Below, one piece after another: positions 1 through 9,448 of a DNA stretch of 64,000 nucleotides. Position 1 is the first letter of the stretch, and each line of letters opens with the position of its first letter. The stretch is from contig JABTUC010000002.1 of assembly GCA_015075545.1 (NCBI GenBank), positions 669,792 to 733,791 of the forward strand, given 5' to 3'. The notes below the pieces were generated by a model that made no database searches, had not been told where the DNA came from, and saw only the letters and a program-made list of their open reading frames with translations. The DNA comes from Ideonella sp. Lineage in GTDB: Bacteria; Pseudomonadota; Gammaproteobacteria; Burkholderiales; Burkholderiaceae_C. The position numbers and the translations under genes were made by a program.

Positions 1-207
1 GCGGGTCTGCGCACGCCGCGCTGGCGCGATCGGCTGCTGCAGCAGCTGGAACGGCGGCGCGACGCCGACGGCCGCGTGGCGCTCAGCTTCGAGGTCGTGT
101 ATGGCCATGCGGTGCGGCTGCGCGCGCGCGCGCGCGTGGCACCGGTGACCACCGTATCGCTGCAGGACATGCGGGCCGATCTGCTGCGCCAGCGGTCGCT
201 GCCCTGA
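1..207 (+). CDS. C-terminal end of a BioC-like SAM methyltransferase (partial)
   Basis: The window opens inside a reading frame that ends at a TGA at 205-207. The 68 visible residues include LSFEVVYGHA and then VTTVSLQDMRADLL. That resembles the tail of BioC, malonyl-ACP O-methyltransferase, which makes the pimeloyl precursor of biotin; betaproteobacterial BioC proteins end with a similar EVxYGHA segment followed by a TTVSLxxMR helix. No SAM-binding motif is visible because the N-terminal part is outside the window, so the assignment rests on the tail alone. The next gene is co-directional, about 130 nt downstream. Confidence 0.5.
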   Translation, partial: AGLRTPRWRDRLLQQLERRRDADGRVALSFEVVYGHAVRLRARARVAPVTTVSLQDMRADLLRQRSLP

Positions 208-337
208 ACCCATCGGCGCCGCCGCGCCATAGGCAAGAGTCCGGAGGGATCGGCCTCTGCACGAACGATGTGCTCCGCTTAGAATCGCCCGGCTTTCGCC
301 GTGCCGGGTCCCGGGCTGGCGATGCGTGCGCCCGCCG

Positions 338-868
338 ATGACTGCCACCTTCGTTCCCGGTCCCTGGTCTGCCACTGCCGTCGCTGCGCGCACGGCCTGG
401 CGGTTCGGTCGTCGGCTCGAGGGGCCGCTGGGCATGCAATGGGTGATGAAGCGCAACTGCTCGATATCGCCGCGCGGCCTGACGGCCTTCTATCTGACGC
501 TGTGCACGGTGTCGCTGGCGATCGCCGCGGCCTTCTGGTTCGCCGGCGCACGCTCGGTGCTGGCTTTCGCCGGGCTCGAGCTGCTGGCGCTGGGGGCGGC
601 GCTGCTGGTGTACGCGCGCCACGCCGCCGACTGCGAGACCATCACGCTGGCCGGTCGTGAATTGGCGATCGAGCACCGCTGCGGTGTCGATGTCGAGCAC
701 GCGCGCTTTCGCGCCGAGTGGGTGCGCGTCGAGCCGGTGCGCAGCGATGGATCATTGATCGAGGTGTCCGGCGAGGGCCGGCGCACCTGCGTGGGCCGCT
801 ATCTGCGGCCCGAGTGGCGCGGCCAGCTGGCGCACGAGTTGCGCCTGGCGCTGCGCCTGCGGGATTGA
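338..868 (+). CDS. DUF2244 membrane protein
   Basis: A small protein with the DUF2244 layout: an RNCSISPR entry motif, two adjacent transmembrane segments separated by a short turn, then YARHAADCETI and a soluble tail rich in Arg and acidic residues. DUF2244 proteins commonly sit next to cytochrome c oxidase genes, as here, directly before coxB; their function is not established. The start is uncertain. GTG 326, ATG 338, ATG 434 and ATG 446 are all in frame. ATG 434 has the best purine-rich upstream stretch (gagggg about nine bases before it) and would give a 144-residue protein starting just before the conserved core. Confidence 0.75.
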   Translation: MTATFVPGPWSATAVAARTAWRFGRRLEGPLGMQWVMKRNCSISPRGLTAFYLTLCTVSLAIAAAFWFAGARSVLAFAGLELLALGAALLVYARHAADCETITLAGRELAIEHRCGVDVEHARFRAEWVRVEPVRSDGSLIEVSGEGRRTCVGRYLRPEWRGQLAHELRLALRLRD

Positions 869-907
869 CGACGGTTTCTGGCCTGGGATTCAACCTTTCG
901 ACGAAGC

Positions 908-2074
908 ATGAACAACCTCATGACGCGGCAACGTTGGCTGGGCGCCCTCGCAGCGCTGGCCGCATCGGCCTGGGCGCGGCCGGCGCTGGCGGTCAACGAC
1001 CTGCCGGGCGGCCCGGCGGTCAACCAGATCGACCTGCATCCGCCAGCCAGCAAGATGGCCGCCGAGATCCTCTCGCTGCACAACGGCATGATGATCGTCT
1101 GCACGCTGATCTTCATCGTCGTGTTCGGCGTCATGTTCTATTCGATCTTCAAGCACCGCAAGTCCAAGGGGCACCAGGCGGCGCATTTCCACGAGAGCGT
1201 GGCGGTCGAGATCGCGTGGACCGTGGTGCCGTTCATGATCGTCGTCGGCATGGGTGTGGCGGCCACCAAGACCGTGGTGGCGCAGAAGGACACCTCGAAC
1301 TCCGACCTCACCATCAAGGCCACCGGCTATCAGTGGAAGTGGGGCTACGACTACATCAAGGGCGAAGGCGAGGGCATCGGCTTTCTGTCGACGCTCGACG
1401 TCGCGCACCGCGAGATGTCCAACTCGGGCCACCCGCAGGGCGACGACTACCTGCTGAAGGTCGACAACCCGCTGGTGGTGCCGGTCAACAAGAAGGTGCG
1501 CGTCATCACCACCGCCAACGACGTGATCCACGCCTGGATGGTGCCGGCGCTCGGCGTCAAGCAAGACGCGATTCCCGGTTTCGTGCGCGACATCTGGTTC
1601 CGCGCCGACAAGACCGGCGACTTCTACGGCCAGTGCGCCGAGCTGTGCGGCAAGGAGCACGCGTTCATGCCGATCCACGTCAAGGTGCTGAGCGACAGCG
1701 ACTACAGCGCGTGGGTTCTGGCCAAACTCAAGGAGATCGCCGCCAAGGCCGACGACCCGAGCAAGGTGTGGACGCTGGCCGATCTGGAGGCGCGCGGCGA
1801 GAAGGTCTACAACGCCAACTGCGCCGTCTGCCACAAGCCCGACGGCACCGGTGGCGGCCCGATCAAGCCGCTCGACGGCTCGCCGGTGGTCAAGGATGCC
1901 GACAAGGCCAAGCAACTGCACGTGGTGCTCAACGGCACGGCCAACGGCATGCCGTCGTGGAAGCAGTTGTCGGACACCGACCTCGCGGCAGTGGTGACCT
2001 TCACCAAGAACCACTGGAGCAACAAGACCGGACAGATCGTGCAGCCCGCCGACGTGGTTGCGGCGCGCAAGTGA
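908..2074 (+). CDS. coxB: Cytochrome c oxidase subunit II with fused cytochrome c domain
   Basis: Subunit II of an aa3/caa3-type oxidase, which takes electrons from cytochrome c through the CuA centre at the periplasmic face. The 388-residue protein has a signal peptide ending near ARPALA (about residue 28), two transmembrane helices (about 60-82 and 98-120) and a cupredoxin domain. The CuA ligands are visible: H208, C243, C247, H251 and M254. A C-terminal cytochrome c domain follows, with heme-binding CAVCH at 305-309 and a probable axial Met at 348. The fused heme domain makes it a caa3-type subunit. It opens the operon; ctaD follows after 34 nt. Confidence 0.96.
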   Translation: MNNLMTRQRWLGALAALAASAWARPALAVNDLPGGPAVNQIDLHPPASKMAAEILSLHNGMMIVCTLIFIVVFGVMFYSIFKHRKSKGHQAAHFHESVAVEIAWTVVPFMIVVGMGVAATKTVVAQKDTSNSDLTIKATGYQWKWGYDYIKGEGEGIGFLSTLDVAHREMSNSGHPQGDDYLLKVDNPLVVPVNKKVRVITTANDVIHAWMVPALGVKQDAIPGFVRDIWFRADKTGDFYGQCAELCGKEHAFMPIHVKVLSDSDYSAWVLAKLKEIAAKADDPSKVWTLADLEARGEKVYNANCAVCHKPDGTGGGPIKPLDGSPVVKDADKAKQLHVVLNGTANGMPSWKQLSDTDLAAVVTFTKNHWSNKTGQIVQPADVVAARK

Positions 2075-2108
2075 CCCGGACAACGCCCAAGGCTGCAAAG
2101 GACCAACG

Positions 2109-3734
2109 ATGAGCGCAGTGATCGACCACGGCCAGGTCGCCGGCCACCACGACGACCATGCCCACGGCGCCCCGCACGGCTGGCGGCGCTGGCTGTTCGC
2201 CACCAATCACAAGGACATCGGCACGATGTACCTGCTGTTCAGCTTCTCGATGCTGATCGTCGGTGGCGTGCTGGCGATGGGCATCCGCGCGGAGCTGTTC
2301 GAGCCGGGGCTGCAGTTCTTCAACCCCGAGTTCTTCAACCAGCTCACCACGATGCACGGCCTGATCATGGTGTTCGGCGCCATCATGCCGGGCTTCGTGG
2401 GCTTCGCGAACTGGCTGGTGCCGCTGCAGGTGGGCGCGGCCGACATGGCGTTCGCGCGCATGAACAACCTCAGCTTCTGGCTGCTGATCCCGGCGGCGGG
2501 TCTGCTGGTGGCGTCGTTCTTCGTGCCCGGCGGCGCCACTGCGGCCGGCTGGACGCTCTATGCGCCGCTGACGCTGCAGATGGGCACCGCGATGGACATG
2601 GCGATCTTCTCGCTGCACATCATGGGCGCCAGCTCGATCATGGGCTCGATCAACATCATCGTCACCATCCTGAACCTGCGCGCGCCGGGCATGACGCTGA
2701 TGAAGATGCCGCTGTTCTCGTGGACCTGGCTGATCACCGCCTATCTGCTGATCGCGGTGATGCCGGTGCTCGCCGGCGCCATCACGATGACGCTGACCGA
2801 CCGCCACTTCGGCACCAGCTTCTTCACGCCCTCGGGCGGCGGCGACCCGATCATGTACCAGCACATCTTCTGGTTCTTCGGGCACCCCGAGGTCTACATC
2901 ATGATCCTGCCGGCGTTCGGCATCGTCAGCGCGATCGTCCCGACCTTCGCGCGCAAGCGCCTGTTCGGCTATACGTCGATGGTGTACGCCACGGCGTCGA
3001 TCGCGATCCTGTCGTTCATCGTCTGGGCGCACCACATGTTCACCACCGGCATGCCGGTGACGGGCCAGTTGTTCTTCATGTACGCGACGATGCTGATCGC
3101 GGTGCCCACCGGCGTGAAGATCTTCAACTGGGTGGCCACCATGTGGCGCGGCTCGATGACCTTCGAGACACCGATGCTGTGGGCGGTCGGCTTCATCTTC
3201 GTGTTCACGATCGGCGGCTTCACCGGCCTGATCGTCGCGATGGCCCCGATCGACATCCAGCTCCAGGACACCTATTACGTGGTGGCGCACTTCCACTACG
3301 TGCTGGTGGCCGGATCGCTGTTCGCGATGTTCGGCGGCGTCTACTACTGGGGCCCGAAGTGGACCGGCGTGATGTACAGCGAGACGCGCGGCAAGATCCA
3401 CTTCTGGGCCTCGATGATCTTCTTCAACCTCGCCTTCTTCCCGATGCACTTCCTCGGCCTGGCGGGCATGCCGCGCCGCTACGCCGACTACCCGATGCAG
3501 TTCGCCGACTTCAACGCCATCGTGTCGATCGGCGCGTTCGGGTTCGGGCTGGCGCAGGTGTACTTCTTCTTCGCGGTGGCGTTGCCGATGATCCGTGGCC
3601 GCGGCGAGAAGGCGCCGCAGCGCCCGTGGGAGGGCGCCGAGGGGTTGGAGTGGGAGGTGCCGTCTCCCGCCCCGTGGCACACCTTCGAGACGCCGCCGCG
3701 GCTCGATGCCAGCGCGACCAAGGTCATCGGCTGA
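2109..3734 (+). CDS. ctaD: Cytochrome c oxidase subunit I
   Basis: The catalytic heme-copper subunit that reduces oxygen and pumps protons. The frame is open further upstream, but the ATG at 2109 follows an AAGGA Shine-Dalgarno and gives the expected 541 residues. The heme and copper ligands are all present: H83 and H396 for heme a; H259 (in HPEVY, with the cross-linking Tyr263), H308 and H309 for CuB; H394 for heme a3. About twelve transmembrane helices are evident. Cofactor assembly genes for heme A and copper follow in the same block. Confidence 0.97.
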   Translation: MSAVIDHGQVAGHHDDHAHGAPHGWRRWLFATNHKDIGTMYLLFSFSMLIVGGVLAMGIRAELFEPGLQFFNPEFFNQLTTMHGLIMVFGAIMPGFVGFANWLVPLQVGAADMAFARMNNLSFWLLIPAAGLLVASFFVPGGATAAGWTLYAPLTLQMGTAMDMAIFSLHIMGASSIMGSINIIVTILNLRAPGMTLMKMPLFSWTWLITAYLLIAVMPVLAGAITMTLTDRHFGTSFFTPSGGGDPIMYQHIFWFFGHPEVYIMILPAFGIVSAIVPTFARKRLFGYTSMVYATASIAILSFIVWAHHMFTTGMPVTGQLFFMYATMLIAVPTGVKIFNWVATMWRGSMTFETPMLWAVGFIFVFTIGGFTGLIVAMAPIDIQLQDTYYVVAHFHYVLVAGSLFAMFGGVYYWGPKWTGVMYSETRGKIHFWASMIFFNLAFFPMHFLGLAGMPRRYADYPMQFADFNAIVSIGAFGFGLAQVYFFFAVALPMIRGRGEKAPQRPWEGAEGLEWEVPSPAPWHTFETPPRLDASATKVIG

Positions 3735-3747
3735 GGGCGCGCGCGCG

Positions 3748-3861
3748 ATGACGCCCGACTCCAAGCGCAGGGCCAACATCCGACTGGCGTTGATTCTGGC
3801 GTCGGTCGCCCTGGCGTTCGGGCTCGGCTTCATGGCCAAGATCGCGCTGTTCTCGCACTGA
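3748..3861 (+). CDS. Cytochrome oxidase small assembly protein (37 aa)
   Basis: A 37-residue protein with a short basic N-terminus (MTPDSKRRANIR) and one transmembrane helix, located between ctaD and ctaG. A tiny single-helix protein at exactly this place is usual in Burkholderiales oxidase operons and is annotated there as a small cytochrome oxidase assembly protein. The position and topology are seen in the sequence; the assembly role comes from context only. Confidence 0.75.
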   Translation: MTPDSKRRANIRLALILASVALAFGLGFMAKIALFSH

Positions 3862-3878
3862 CGCGACGTTGCAACGCG

Positions 3879-4496
3879 ATGGACCGGCCGCGCACCCTGA
3901 GCAGCCTGCTGGGCTCCGACAACCGCCGCATGACGGTCAAGCTGGCAGTCGTCGCGGCGCTGATGTTCGGCTTCGGCTATGCGCTGGTGCCGATCTACCG
4001 CGCGGTCTGCAATGCGCTCGGCATCAACGTGCTGTCGGTGTTCGAGCGCGGCGGCCCGGTGGCGCGGCAGGTGCCGGCGAACACGCAGGTCGACCGCAGC
4101 CGCACCGTGACCATCGAGTTCGACGCCAATTCCCGCGGGCCATGGGATTTCAAGCCCGCGCTGCACTCGATGCAGGTGCACCCGGGCGAGGTGGCCACCG
4201 TGATGTACGAGTTCCGCAACCGGCAGAACCGCACCATGGCGGCGCAGGCGATCGCCAGCTTCGCGCCGATGAACTCGGCCGCGCATTTCAACAAGCTCGA
4301 GTGCTTCTGCTTCAACGAGTACACGCTGGCGCCCGGCGAGAGCCGGCACTGGCCGGTGGTGTTCTACGTCGACAGCAAGCTGCCGAAGGACGTGACGACG
4401 ATCACCCTCTCGTACACCTTCTTCGAGGTCGGCGGCAAGGTGCCGCCGGCGCCGGCGGGCCGGCAGGCCAAGGTGGCTGGCGGGGGTGCGACGTGA
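3879..4496 (+). CDS. ctaG: Cytochrome c oxidase assembly protein CtaG (Cox11)
   Basis: A copper chaperone that delivers Cu to the CuB site of subunit I. The 205-residue protein has one N-terminal membrane anchor (about residues 18-38), a conserved Cys44 just after it, and a periplasmic immunoglobulin-like domain with the copper-binding ECFCF motif (C142, C144). Length and motif match the Cox11/CtaG family. Its TGA stop is the first codon of a 67-nt repeat element that runs to the start of the next gene. Confidence 0.95.
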   Translation: MDRPRTLSSLLGSDNRRMTVKLAVVAALMFGFGYALVPIYRAVCNALGINVLSVFERGGPVARQVPANTQVDRSRTVTIEFDANSRGPWDFKPALHSMQVHPGEVATVMYEFRNRQNRTMAAQAIASFAPMNSAAHFNKLECFCFNEYTLAPGESRHWPVVFYVDSKLPKDVTTITLSYTFFEVGGKVPPAPAGRQAKVAGGGAT

Positions 4497-4560
4497 GCGC
4501 ACGCGGCCGCTGCGAAGCGCTCGCCCCGAAGCACGCAGTGCGCAGGGTGATCCCTTGACC
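4494..4560 (+). repeat. 67-nt dispersed two-hairpin element, copy A
   Basis: It runs from the ctaG stop codon to the first codons of the DUF2970 gene. It contains two inverted repeats: GAGCGC/GCGCTC around a GCGGCCGC core, then GCAC-GCA-GTGC, followed by CAGGGTGAT that can act as a Shine-Dalgarno. A second copy of identical length (67 nt) lies at 37821-37887, again exactly between a stop and a start; there the second hairpin arms are in swapped order (GTGC-GCC-GCAC). Confidence 0.6.
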
Positions 4561-4800
4561 GAGAAGCCGCCGGCGCACGACGCTGCGCGGGTCACCGCGC
4601 GCAAGGGCTCGCTGCGCAACACCGCGCTCGCGGTGGCGTGGTCGTTCCTCGGCATCCGCCGGCGTGCCGACTATGCGCGCGACACCGCGCAGCTCAATCC
4701 CATTCACGTGGTGGTCGCCGGCATCGTCGGCGCTGCCGTGTTCGTGCTCGTGCTCGTGCTGCTGGTACGCTGGGTCGTCGCCAGCGGCGTCGCGACCTGA
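4555..4800 (+). CDS. DUF2970 single-pass membrane protein
   Basis: A short protein with the DUF2970 signature: AVAWSFLGIRRRADYARD, then LNPIHVVVAGIVGAA leading into one transmembrane helix. Proteins of this family sit between ctaG and ctaE in beta- and gammaproteobacteria and are presumed to take part in oxidase biogenesis; no activity is known. I chose the TTG at 4555 because an AGGGTGA lies six bases upstream and because the repeat copy at 37821 places a GTG start at the same offset. A GTG at 4486, overlapping ctaG, would add 23 Arg-rich residues that look like translated repeat DNA. Confidence 0.8.
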   Translation: MTEKPPAHDAARVTARKGSLRNTALAVAWSFLGIRRRADYARDTAQLNPIHVVVAGIVGAAVFVLVLVLLVRWVVASGVAT

Positions 4801-4844
4801 GACCCCGCCAACCATTCGAACCCGTCGATCCCCGAGGAGCCACC

Positions 4845-5729
4845 ATGTCCGCCGCGACCAGCAAAGGGTCCATGCCGTACTACTTCGTGCCGGCGCCATC
4901 GCGTCATCCGGCGATGGCGGCGCTCGGCCTCGGCCTGATGATCCTCGGTGCCGGTCAGTGGGTGAACGATCAGATGTGGGGCATGTGGGTGTTCGTGCTG
5001 GGCGTGCTGACCTGGCTGGCGACGCTGTTCGTCTGGTTTCGCGACGCCATCGGCGAGAGCGAAGGCGGTATGTACTCCGAGCGCGTCGACGTGTCGTACC
5101 GCTGGAGCATGAGCTGGTTTATCTTCTCGGAGGTCATGTTCTTCGGCGCCTTCTTCGGCGCGCTGTACTGGGCGCGCGCCTTCGCGCTGCCGATGCTGGG
5201 CGACATCGACCATCAGTTGCTGTGGCCCGATTTCAAGGCGGTGTGGCCCACCGTGGCGCCGGGCTACACCGCGTCGCCGACGGGGACGGTCGAGCCGTTC
5301 ACGACGATGGGCCCGTGGCCGATCCCGACGCTGAACACGGCGCTGCTGCTGTCGTCGGGCGGCACGATCACGATCGCGCACCATGCCTTGCTGGCTGGCC
5401 GACGCGCAAAGACCATTTTCTGGATGTGGGTCACGGTCGCGCTCGGCCTGACGTTCCTCGGCTTCCAGGCCTACGAGTACATCCATGCCTACGAAGAGCT
5501 CAACCTGAAGCTGTCGTCGGGCATCTACGGTTCGACCTTCTTCATGCTGACCGGCTTCCACGGTTTCCACGTGTTCGTCGGTGCGACGATGCTCACCATC
5601 ATCACGCTGCGGCTGATGAAAGGGCACTTCACGCCGCAGCGCCACTTCGGCTTCGAAGGCGCAGCCTGGTACTGGCACTTCGTCGACGTGGTCTGGTTGG
5701 GGCTGTATTTCCTCGTCTACTGGTTGTAG
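4845..5729 (+). CDS. ctaE: Cytochrome c oxidase subunit III
   Basis: The third core subunit of the oxidase, stabilising subunit I and its proton uptake. 294 residues with about seven transmembrane helices. Family landmarks include SWFIFSEVMFFGAFFGALYW, YEYIHA and the C-terminal WYWHFVDVVWLGLYFLVYW. The ATG follows a clear GAGGAG Shine-Dalgarno. It ends the structural-gene part of the operon; the next gene lies on the opposite strand. Confidence 0.96.
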   Translation: MSAATSKGSMPYYFVPAPSRHPAMAALGLGLMILGAGQWVNDQMWGMWVFVLGVLTWLATLFVWFRDAIGESEGGMYSERVDVSYRWSMSWFIFSEVMFFGAFFGALYWARAFALPMLGDIDHQLLWPDFKAVWPTVAPGYTASPTGTVEPFTTMGPWPIPTLNTALLLSSGGTITIAHHALLAGRRAKTIFWMWVTVALGLTFLGFQAYEYIHAYEELNLKLSSGIYGSTFFMLTGFHGFHVFVGATMLTIITLRLMKGHFTPQRHFGFEGAAWYWHFVDVVWLGLYFLVYWL

Positions 5730-5752
5730 CGCGCACGCCGCGGCCCGCGGCG

Positions 5753-5977
5753 TCAGCGCGCGATCGGCAGACCGCTCGGCTGGATCCAGCCGAGCCACCA
5801 TGCCAGCAGGATGAACAGGAACAGCGCGATCGACAGCGCAACGCGCAGCGCCAGCGCGCGTGCCATGCGCCGATCGGCGTGCGACTGGTCTGGCGGTGGC
5901 CGCCGGAGCATCGCCACGCCCGCGCTGGCGAGCGCCGCCACGATCGCCAACAGCACCACCACGATCAACACCTTCAT
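5753..5977 (-). CDS. DUF2909 twin transmembrane protein
   Basis: 74 residues with two transmembrane helices (about 2-24 and 44-66) joined by a basic loop containing RRPPPDQSHADRRMARAL. This is the DUF2909 or twin-transmembrane protein layout, usually found beside ctaE and SURF1. It is encoded on the strand opposite to all its neighbours, 23 nt from the ctaE stop and with its start 21 nt from the SURF1 start, so it is divergently transcribed from SURF1. Its role is unknown and inferred only by location to be oxidase-related. Confidence 0.8.
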   Translation of the reverse strand: MKVLIVVVLLAIVAALASAGVAMLRRPPPDQSHADRRMARALALRVALSIALFLFILLAWWLGWIQPSGLPIAR

Positions 5978-5998
5978 GGGCGCAGCTTATCGCGGCCC

Positions 5999-6742
5999 AT
6001 GTGCAAGCGCATGAAGCGCCGGCGCGCGCAGTGGCTGGTCTGGCTCGGCGTGCTGGTGGCGATGGCGGCCACCGCGCGCCTGGGCATCTGGCAACTCGAC
6101 CGCGCGGCACAGAAGATCGCCATCGAACGAGCCTGGCAAGAACGCGCGCAACTCGCGCCGCTGCCGATGGCGGCGCTGCCGCGCGACGCTGCCGATCTGG
6201 CCGCGTTGCTGCATCGGCGCGTCGTGGTCGAGGGGCGCTGGCTGTCGCGCCATACGCTGTACCTCGACAACCGTGTGCACGATGGCGCAGCGGGCTTCGT
6301 CGTGGTCACGCCGCTGCTGCTGGCCCCTGGCGACGCGGTGCTGGTGCAGCGCGGCTGGGCGCCGCGCGATGCCGGCGACCGCACACGCGTACCGGCGATG
6401 CCGCTGGCCGATGGCTCTGCGCGGCTCGAGGCGCGCATCGCGATCTGGCCGTCGCACCGGCTGGCGCTGTCGCCGGCGGCCGAGTCCGGCCCGATACGGC
6501 AAAATCTCGACTCCGCGCAACTGGCGCGCGACCTCGGCGTGGCGCTGCGCCCGCTGTCGCTGCAGCAGTTGTCGGCGCCCGAACCGGCCGATGCGCTGCA
6601 GCGCGACTGGCCCGTGCCGGTACAGGATGTCTGGAAGAACCAGGGCTACGCCCTGCAATGGTTTGCGCTGTGCGCCCTGATCGCGGGGCTGGCGCTCTGG
6701 TACGGTTGGATCTCACCGCGACGACGTGGACAAGAAGGCTGA
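5999..6742 (+). CDS. SURF1 family cytochrome oxidase biogenesis protein
   Basis: An inner-membrane protein that helps insert heme a into subunit I. 247 residues with the SURF1 topology: an N-terminal helix followed by LGIWQLDRAAQK, a periplasmic domain with VVVEGRW, YLDNR and VLVQRGWAPR, and a C-terminal helix before the basic tail. The start could be ATG 5999 or ATG 6011, both in frame. It overlaps the next gene by 17 nt, so the two are probably translationally coupled. Confidence 0.93.
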   Translation: MCKRMKRRRAQWLVWLGVLVAMAATARLGIWQLDRAAQKIAIERAWQERAQLAPLPMAALPRDAADLAALLHRRVVVEGRWLSRHTLYLDNRVHDGAAGFVVVTPLLLAPGDAVLVQRGWAPRDAGDRTRVPAMPLADGSARLEARIAIWPSHRLALSPAAESGPIRQNLDSAQLARDLGVALRPLSLQQLSAPEPADALQRDWPVPVQDVWKNQGYALQWFALCALIAGLALWYGWISPRRRGQEG

Positions 6743-7409
6743 ACCGCTGGCGATGACCGTGCACTCGCTGCCGCTGGCTGCGCTGGACGAGCAGCAGCGT
6801 CGCACCTGGCGGGGCCGGCTGCAGGCGGCGTTGATCCTGCTGGTGTGCGTGGCGCCGGTGCTGGCCAGCTACTGGGCCTTCTACGTCGCGCGTCCGACGG
6901 GTGGCGGCGCGGCCTACGGCAGCCTGATCCAGCCGCCGGTCGCGATGCCCGATGTCGTGGCCACCGACCTGCGCGGAGCCAGCGTGCCGCTGCGCTCGCT
7001 GCAGGGGCAGTGGCTGCTGGTGGTGGCGGGGCCGGCTGCCTGCGATGCCGCTTGCGAGCGGCGCCTGTTCATGCAGCGGCAACTGCGCGAGATGCTCGGC
7101 CGCGATCGCGAGCGCATCGACAAGGTCTGGCTCATCACCGACGACGCCATGCCGAAAGCCGAACTGCGTCAGGCAATGGACACGCCGCCGGCAGTGACGA
7201 TGCTGCGGCTGCCGCAGAAGGTGCTGGCGGCGTGGCTCGTGCCCGCTTCCGGCCATGCGCTTGCCGATCACCTGTACCTCGTCGATCCGCGCGGCGACTG
7301 GATGATGCGCATGCCGGCGTCGCCGGACCCGGCCAAGGTGCAGCACGATCTGCAGCGATTGCTGCGCGCCTCGTCGTGGTGGGACAAGCCCGGGAGGCCT
7401 GCACGATGA
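6726..7409 (+). CDS. SCO-like thioredoxin-fold membrane protein
   Basis: A 227-residue protein with one N-terminal transmembrane helix (about 32-54), then a periplasmic thioredoxin-like domain. CDAAC (C106, C110) sits after the first core strand, the same place as the copper-binding CxxxC of SCO proteins. Genes of this kind stand between SURF1 and ctaA in Burkholderiales and are usually left hypothetical. A role as thiol reductase or copper relay for oxidase assembly is inferred. GTG 6726 is used as start; ATG 6753 is an alternative. Its TGA overlaps the ATG of ctaA by 4 nt. Confidence 0.7.
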   Translation: MDKKAEPLAMTVHSLPLAALDEQQRRTWRGRLQAALILLVCVAPVLASYWAFYVARPTGGGAAYGSLIQPPVAMPDVVATDLRGASVPLRSLQGQWLLVVAGPAACDAACERRLFMQRQLREMLGRDRERIDKVWLITDDAMPKAELRQAMDTPPAVTMLRLPQKVLAAWLVPASGHALADHLYLVDPRGDWMMRMPASPDPAKVQHDLQRLLRASSWWDKPGRPAR

Positions 7410-8530
7410 ACGGCGTCGCGCTGGTCGACATGGCGCCCGCGCTCGAGCTGCTGGCGATCGCCACCTTGCTGGCCGGCATCGTGCTGGCACTGTGGTGGTG
7501 GCGCGCGCGGCGCACGACCGCGCTGGCGCGGCACGTGGCGCTGGCGGCGCTGACCGCTTTCCTCACCGCCGACCTGATCGTGTTCGGGTCGTTCACGCGG
7601 CTCACCGACTCGGGTCTCGGCTGCCCCGATTGGCCGGGCTGCTACGGGCAGTCGAGTCCGTTTGCGGCGTCGACGCAGATCGGCCACGCCGAGCGCGCGC
7701 TGCCCAGCGGTCCGGTGACGGTGTCGAAGGCGTGGATCGAAATGATCCATCGCTACCTCGCGATGACCGTCGGCGCGCTGATCCTCGTGCTGACCGTGAC
7801 GCTGTGGCGCGCGCGCGCCACGCTCGGCCGCGCGCCGTGGTGGGCGACTGCTGCGCTGGCATGGGTGCTGGTGCAGGGGCTGTTCGGCAAGTACACCGTG
7901 ACGCTGCGGCTGTACCCTGCCGTCGTGACGGCGCACTTGCTCGGTGGCATGGTGCTGCTGGCGCTGCTGGTCGCGCAACTGCAAACGCTGCAGCGTGCGC
8001 CGGCGCTGCCGGTTGCGCGTGCCGCAGCGGCGGTGCTGGCGCTGGTGGCGGTGCAGATCGCGCTCGGCGGCTGGGTCAGCAGCAACTACGCCGTGCTGGC
8101 TTGTCGCGGTTTTCCACAGTGCAACGGCCAGTGGTGGCCCGAGGCCGACTTCGCTCAGGGCTTCACGCTGCTGCGCCAGCTCGGGCGCTCGACGCAAGGA
8201 TTCGTCGAGTTCAACGCGCTGGTGGCGATCCAGCAGGTGCACCGCATCGCAGCTTTGGTGGTGGCGCTGGCGGTGATCGCACTGACGCTGCGCCTGCGGC
8301 GCGGTGGCCACGCCGAGCGGCGCGCCGCCGTGTGGCTGCTGGCGCTGCTCGTGCTGCAGGTGGCTAGCGGCCTGAGCAATGTGCTGCTCGACTGGCCGCT
8401 GCTGGCCGCGCTGCTGCACACCGCGGGCGCTGCCGCGCTGGTGGCCGTGCTGACGGCGCTGGCCTGCCGGCGCGCGGCGCCTCGCGCGCCGGCCGCCGCC
8501 GAAGCGGCTTGGCGCCACCGTCGGGCCTGA
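7406..8530 (+). CDS. ctaA: Heme A synthase (Cox15/CtaA)
   Basis: Oxidises the C8 methyl of heme O to the formyl group of heme A. 374 residues and about eight transmembrane helices in two four-helix repeats, with GSFTRLTDSGLGCPDWPGCYG after helix two and conserved histidines in IEMIHRYLA, TAHLLGG, QQVHRIAAL and LLHTAGA that hold the two hemes. Cysteine pairs are visible in the first half (GCPDWPGC) and in the second (ACRGFPQC), as in type D CtaA proteins. The start overlaps the previous stop (ATGA) after a GGGAGG site. Confidence 0.95.
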   Translation: MNGVALVDMAPALELLAIATLLAGIVLALWWWRARRTTALARHVALAALTAFLTADLIVFGSFTRLTDSGLGCPDWPGCYGQSSPFAASTQIGHAERALPSGPVTVSKAWIEMIHRYLAMTVGALILVLTVTLWRARATLGRAPWWATAALAWVLVQGLFGKYTVTLRLYPAVVTAHLLGGMVLLALLVAQLQTLQRAPALPVARAAAAVLALVAVQIALGGWVSSNYAVLACRGFPQCNGQWWPEADFAQGFTLLRQLGRSTQGFVEFNALVAIQQVHRIAALVVALAVIALTLRLRRGGHAERRAAVWLLALLVLQVASGLSNVLLDWPLLAALLHTAGAAALVAVLTALACRRAAPRAPAAAEAAWRHRRA

Positions 8531-8533
8531 CCC

Positions 8534-9448
8534 ATGGCCGGCAGCACCCCGCTCCAGGTATCGACCGCGAGGCGCACGTCGCGGCTGGCGCAATACATGG
8601 CGCTGACCAAGCCGCGGGTGGTGCAGTTGATCGTGTTCTGCGCGGTGATCGGCATCCTGCTGGCGGTGCCCGGCGTGCCGCCGTGGCAACAGGCCGTGGC
8701 GGCCACCATCGGCATCTGGCTGGTGGCCAGCGCGGCGGCGGCTTTCAACTGCCTGGTCGAGCGGCAGATCGACCGCCGCATGGCGCGCACCGCCTGGCGG
8801 CCCACCGCGCGCGGCGAACTGAGCGAGGCGCAGGCGCTGACCTTCTCGCTGCTGCTCGGCGCTGCCGGTTCCCTGCTGCTTTACTTGCAGGTCAATCTGC
8901 TGACGATGGCGCTCACGCTGGCCACCTTCGTCGGCTACGCGATCGTCTACACGGTGATCCTGAAGCCGCTGACGCCGCAGAACATCGTGATCGGCGGCGC
9001 CTCGGGGGCGATGCCGCCGGTGCTCGGCTGGGCCGCGATGCGCAACGACGTCGGCCCCGAGGCGATGTTGCTGTGCCTGATCATCTTCCTGTGGACGCCG
9101 CCGCACTTCTGGGCGTTGGCGCTGTACCGCAGCGAGGACTACCGGCGTGCCGGGCTGCCGATGCTGCCGGTGACGCACGGCTCGGAGTTCACACGGCTGC
9201 ACGTGCTGCTGTATACGCTGGTGCTGTTCGCCGCCACGCTGCTGCCGTTCGTGCAGGGCATGAGCGGGCGGCTGTACCTGCTGGCCGCGGTGGTACTGGG
9301 ACTGCGCTTCATCGCCTACGCCTGGCGGCTGTGGCGCGACTACAGCGATGCGCTGGCGCGCCGCACCTTCCGCTTCTCGATCTGGCACCTGTCGCTGCTG
9401 TTCGCGGCGTTGCTGCTGGATCACTATCTGCGACCATGGACCGGATGA
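8534..9448 (+). CDS. ctaB: Protoheme IX farnesyltransferase (heme O synthase)
   Basis: Transfers a farnesyl group to heme B to give heme O, the substrate of CtaA just upstream. 304 residues, UbiA-type fold with about nine helices. The prenyl-diphosphate motif reads [15 protein letters not shown], where the first Asp of the usual NxxxDxxxD is Glu; I recall this replacement as common in betaproteobacterial members, so it is probably not a defect. The second acidic region includes [15 protein letters not shown]. Three nt separate it from ctaA. Confidence 0.95.
   Translation: MAGSTPLQVSTARRTSRLAQYMALTKPRVVQLIVFCAVIGILLAVPGVPPWQQAVAATIGIWLVASAAAAFNCLVERQIDRRMARTAWRPTARGELSEAQALTFSLLLGAAGSLLLYLQVNLLTMALTLATFVGYAIVYTVILKPLTPQNIVIGGASGAMPPVLGWAAMRNDVGPEAMLLCLIIFLWTPPHFWALALYRSEDYRRAGLPMLPVTHGSEFTRLHVLLYTLVLFAATLLPFVQGMSGRLYLLAAVVLGLRFIAYAWRLWRDYSDALARRTFRFSIWHLSLLFAALLLDHYLRPWTG

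Noticed and set aside
2001-4655. Long open frames on the strand opposite to the oxidase genes, and others of 400-960 codons (for example 14382-17276 minus)
   Set aside because: They lie antisense to clearly conserved genes, are His/Arg/Ala-rich with no recognisable motif, and are expected where third positions are nearly all G or C.
8740-8790. Asp to Glu change in the CtaB prenyl-binding motif as a sign of inactivation
   Set aside because: I recall NCLVE as a regular variant in betaproteobacterial heme O synthases, and the rest of the protein is intact.
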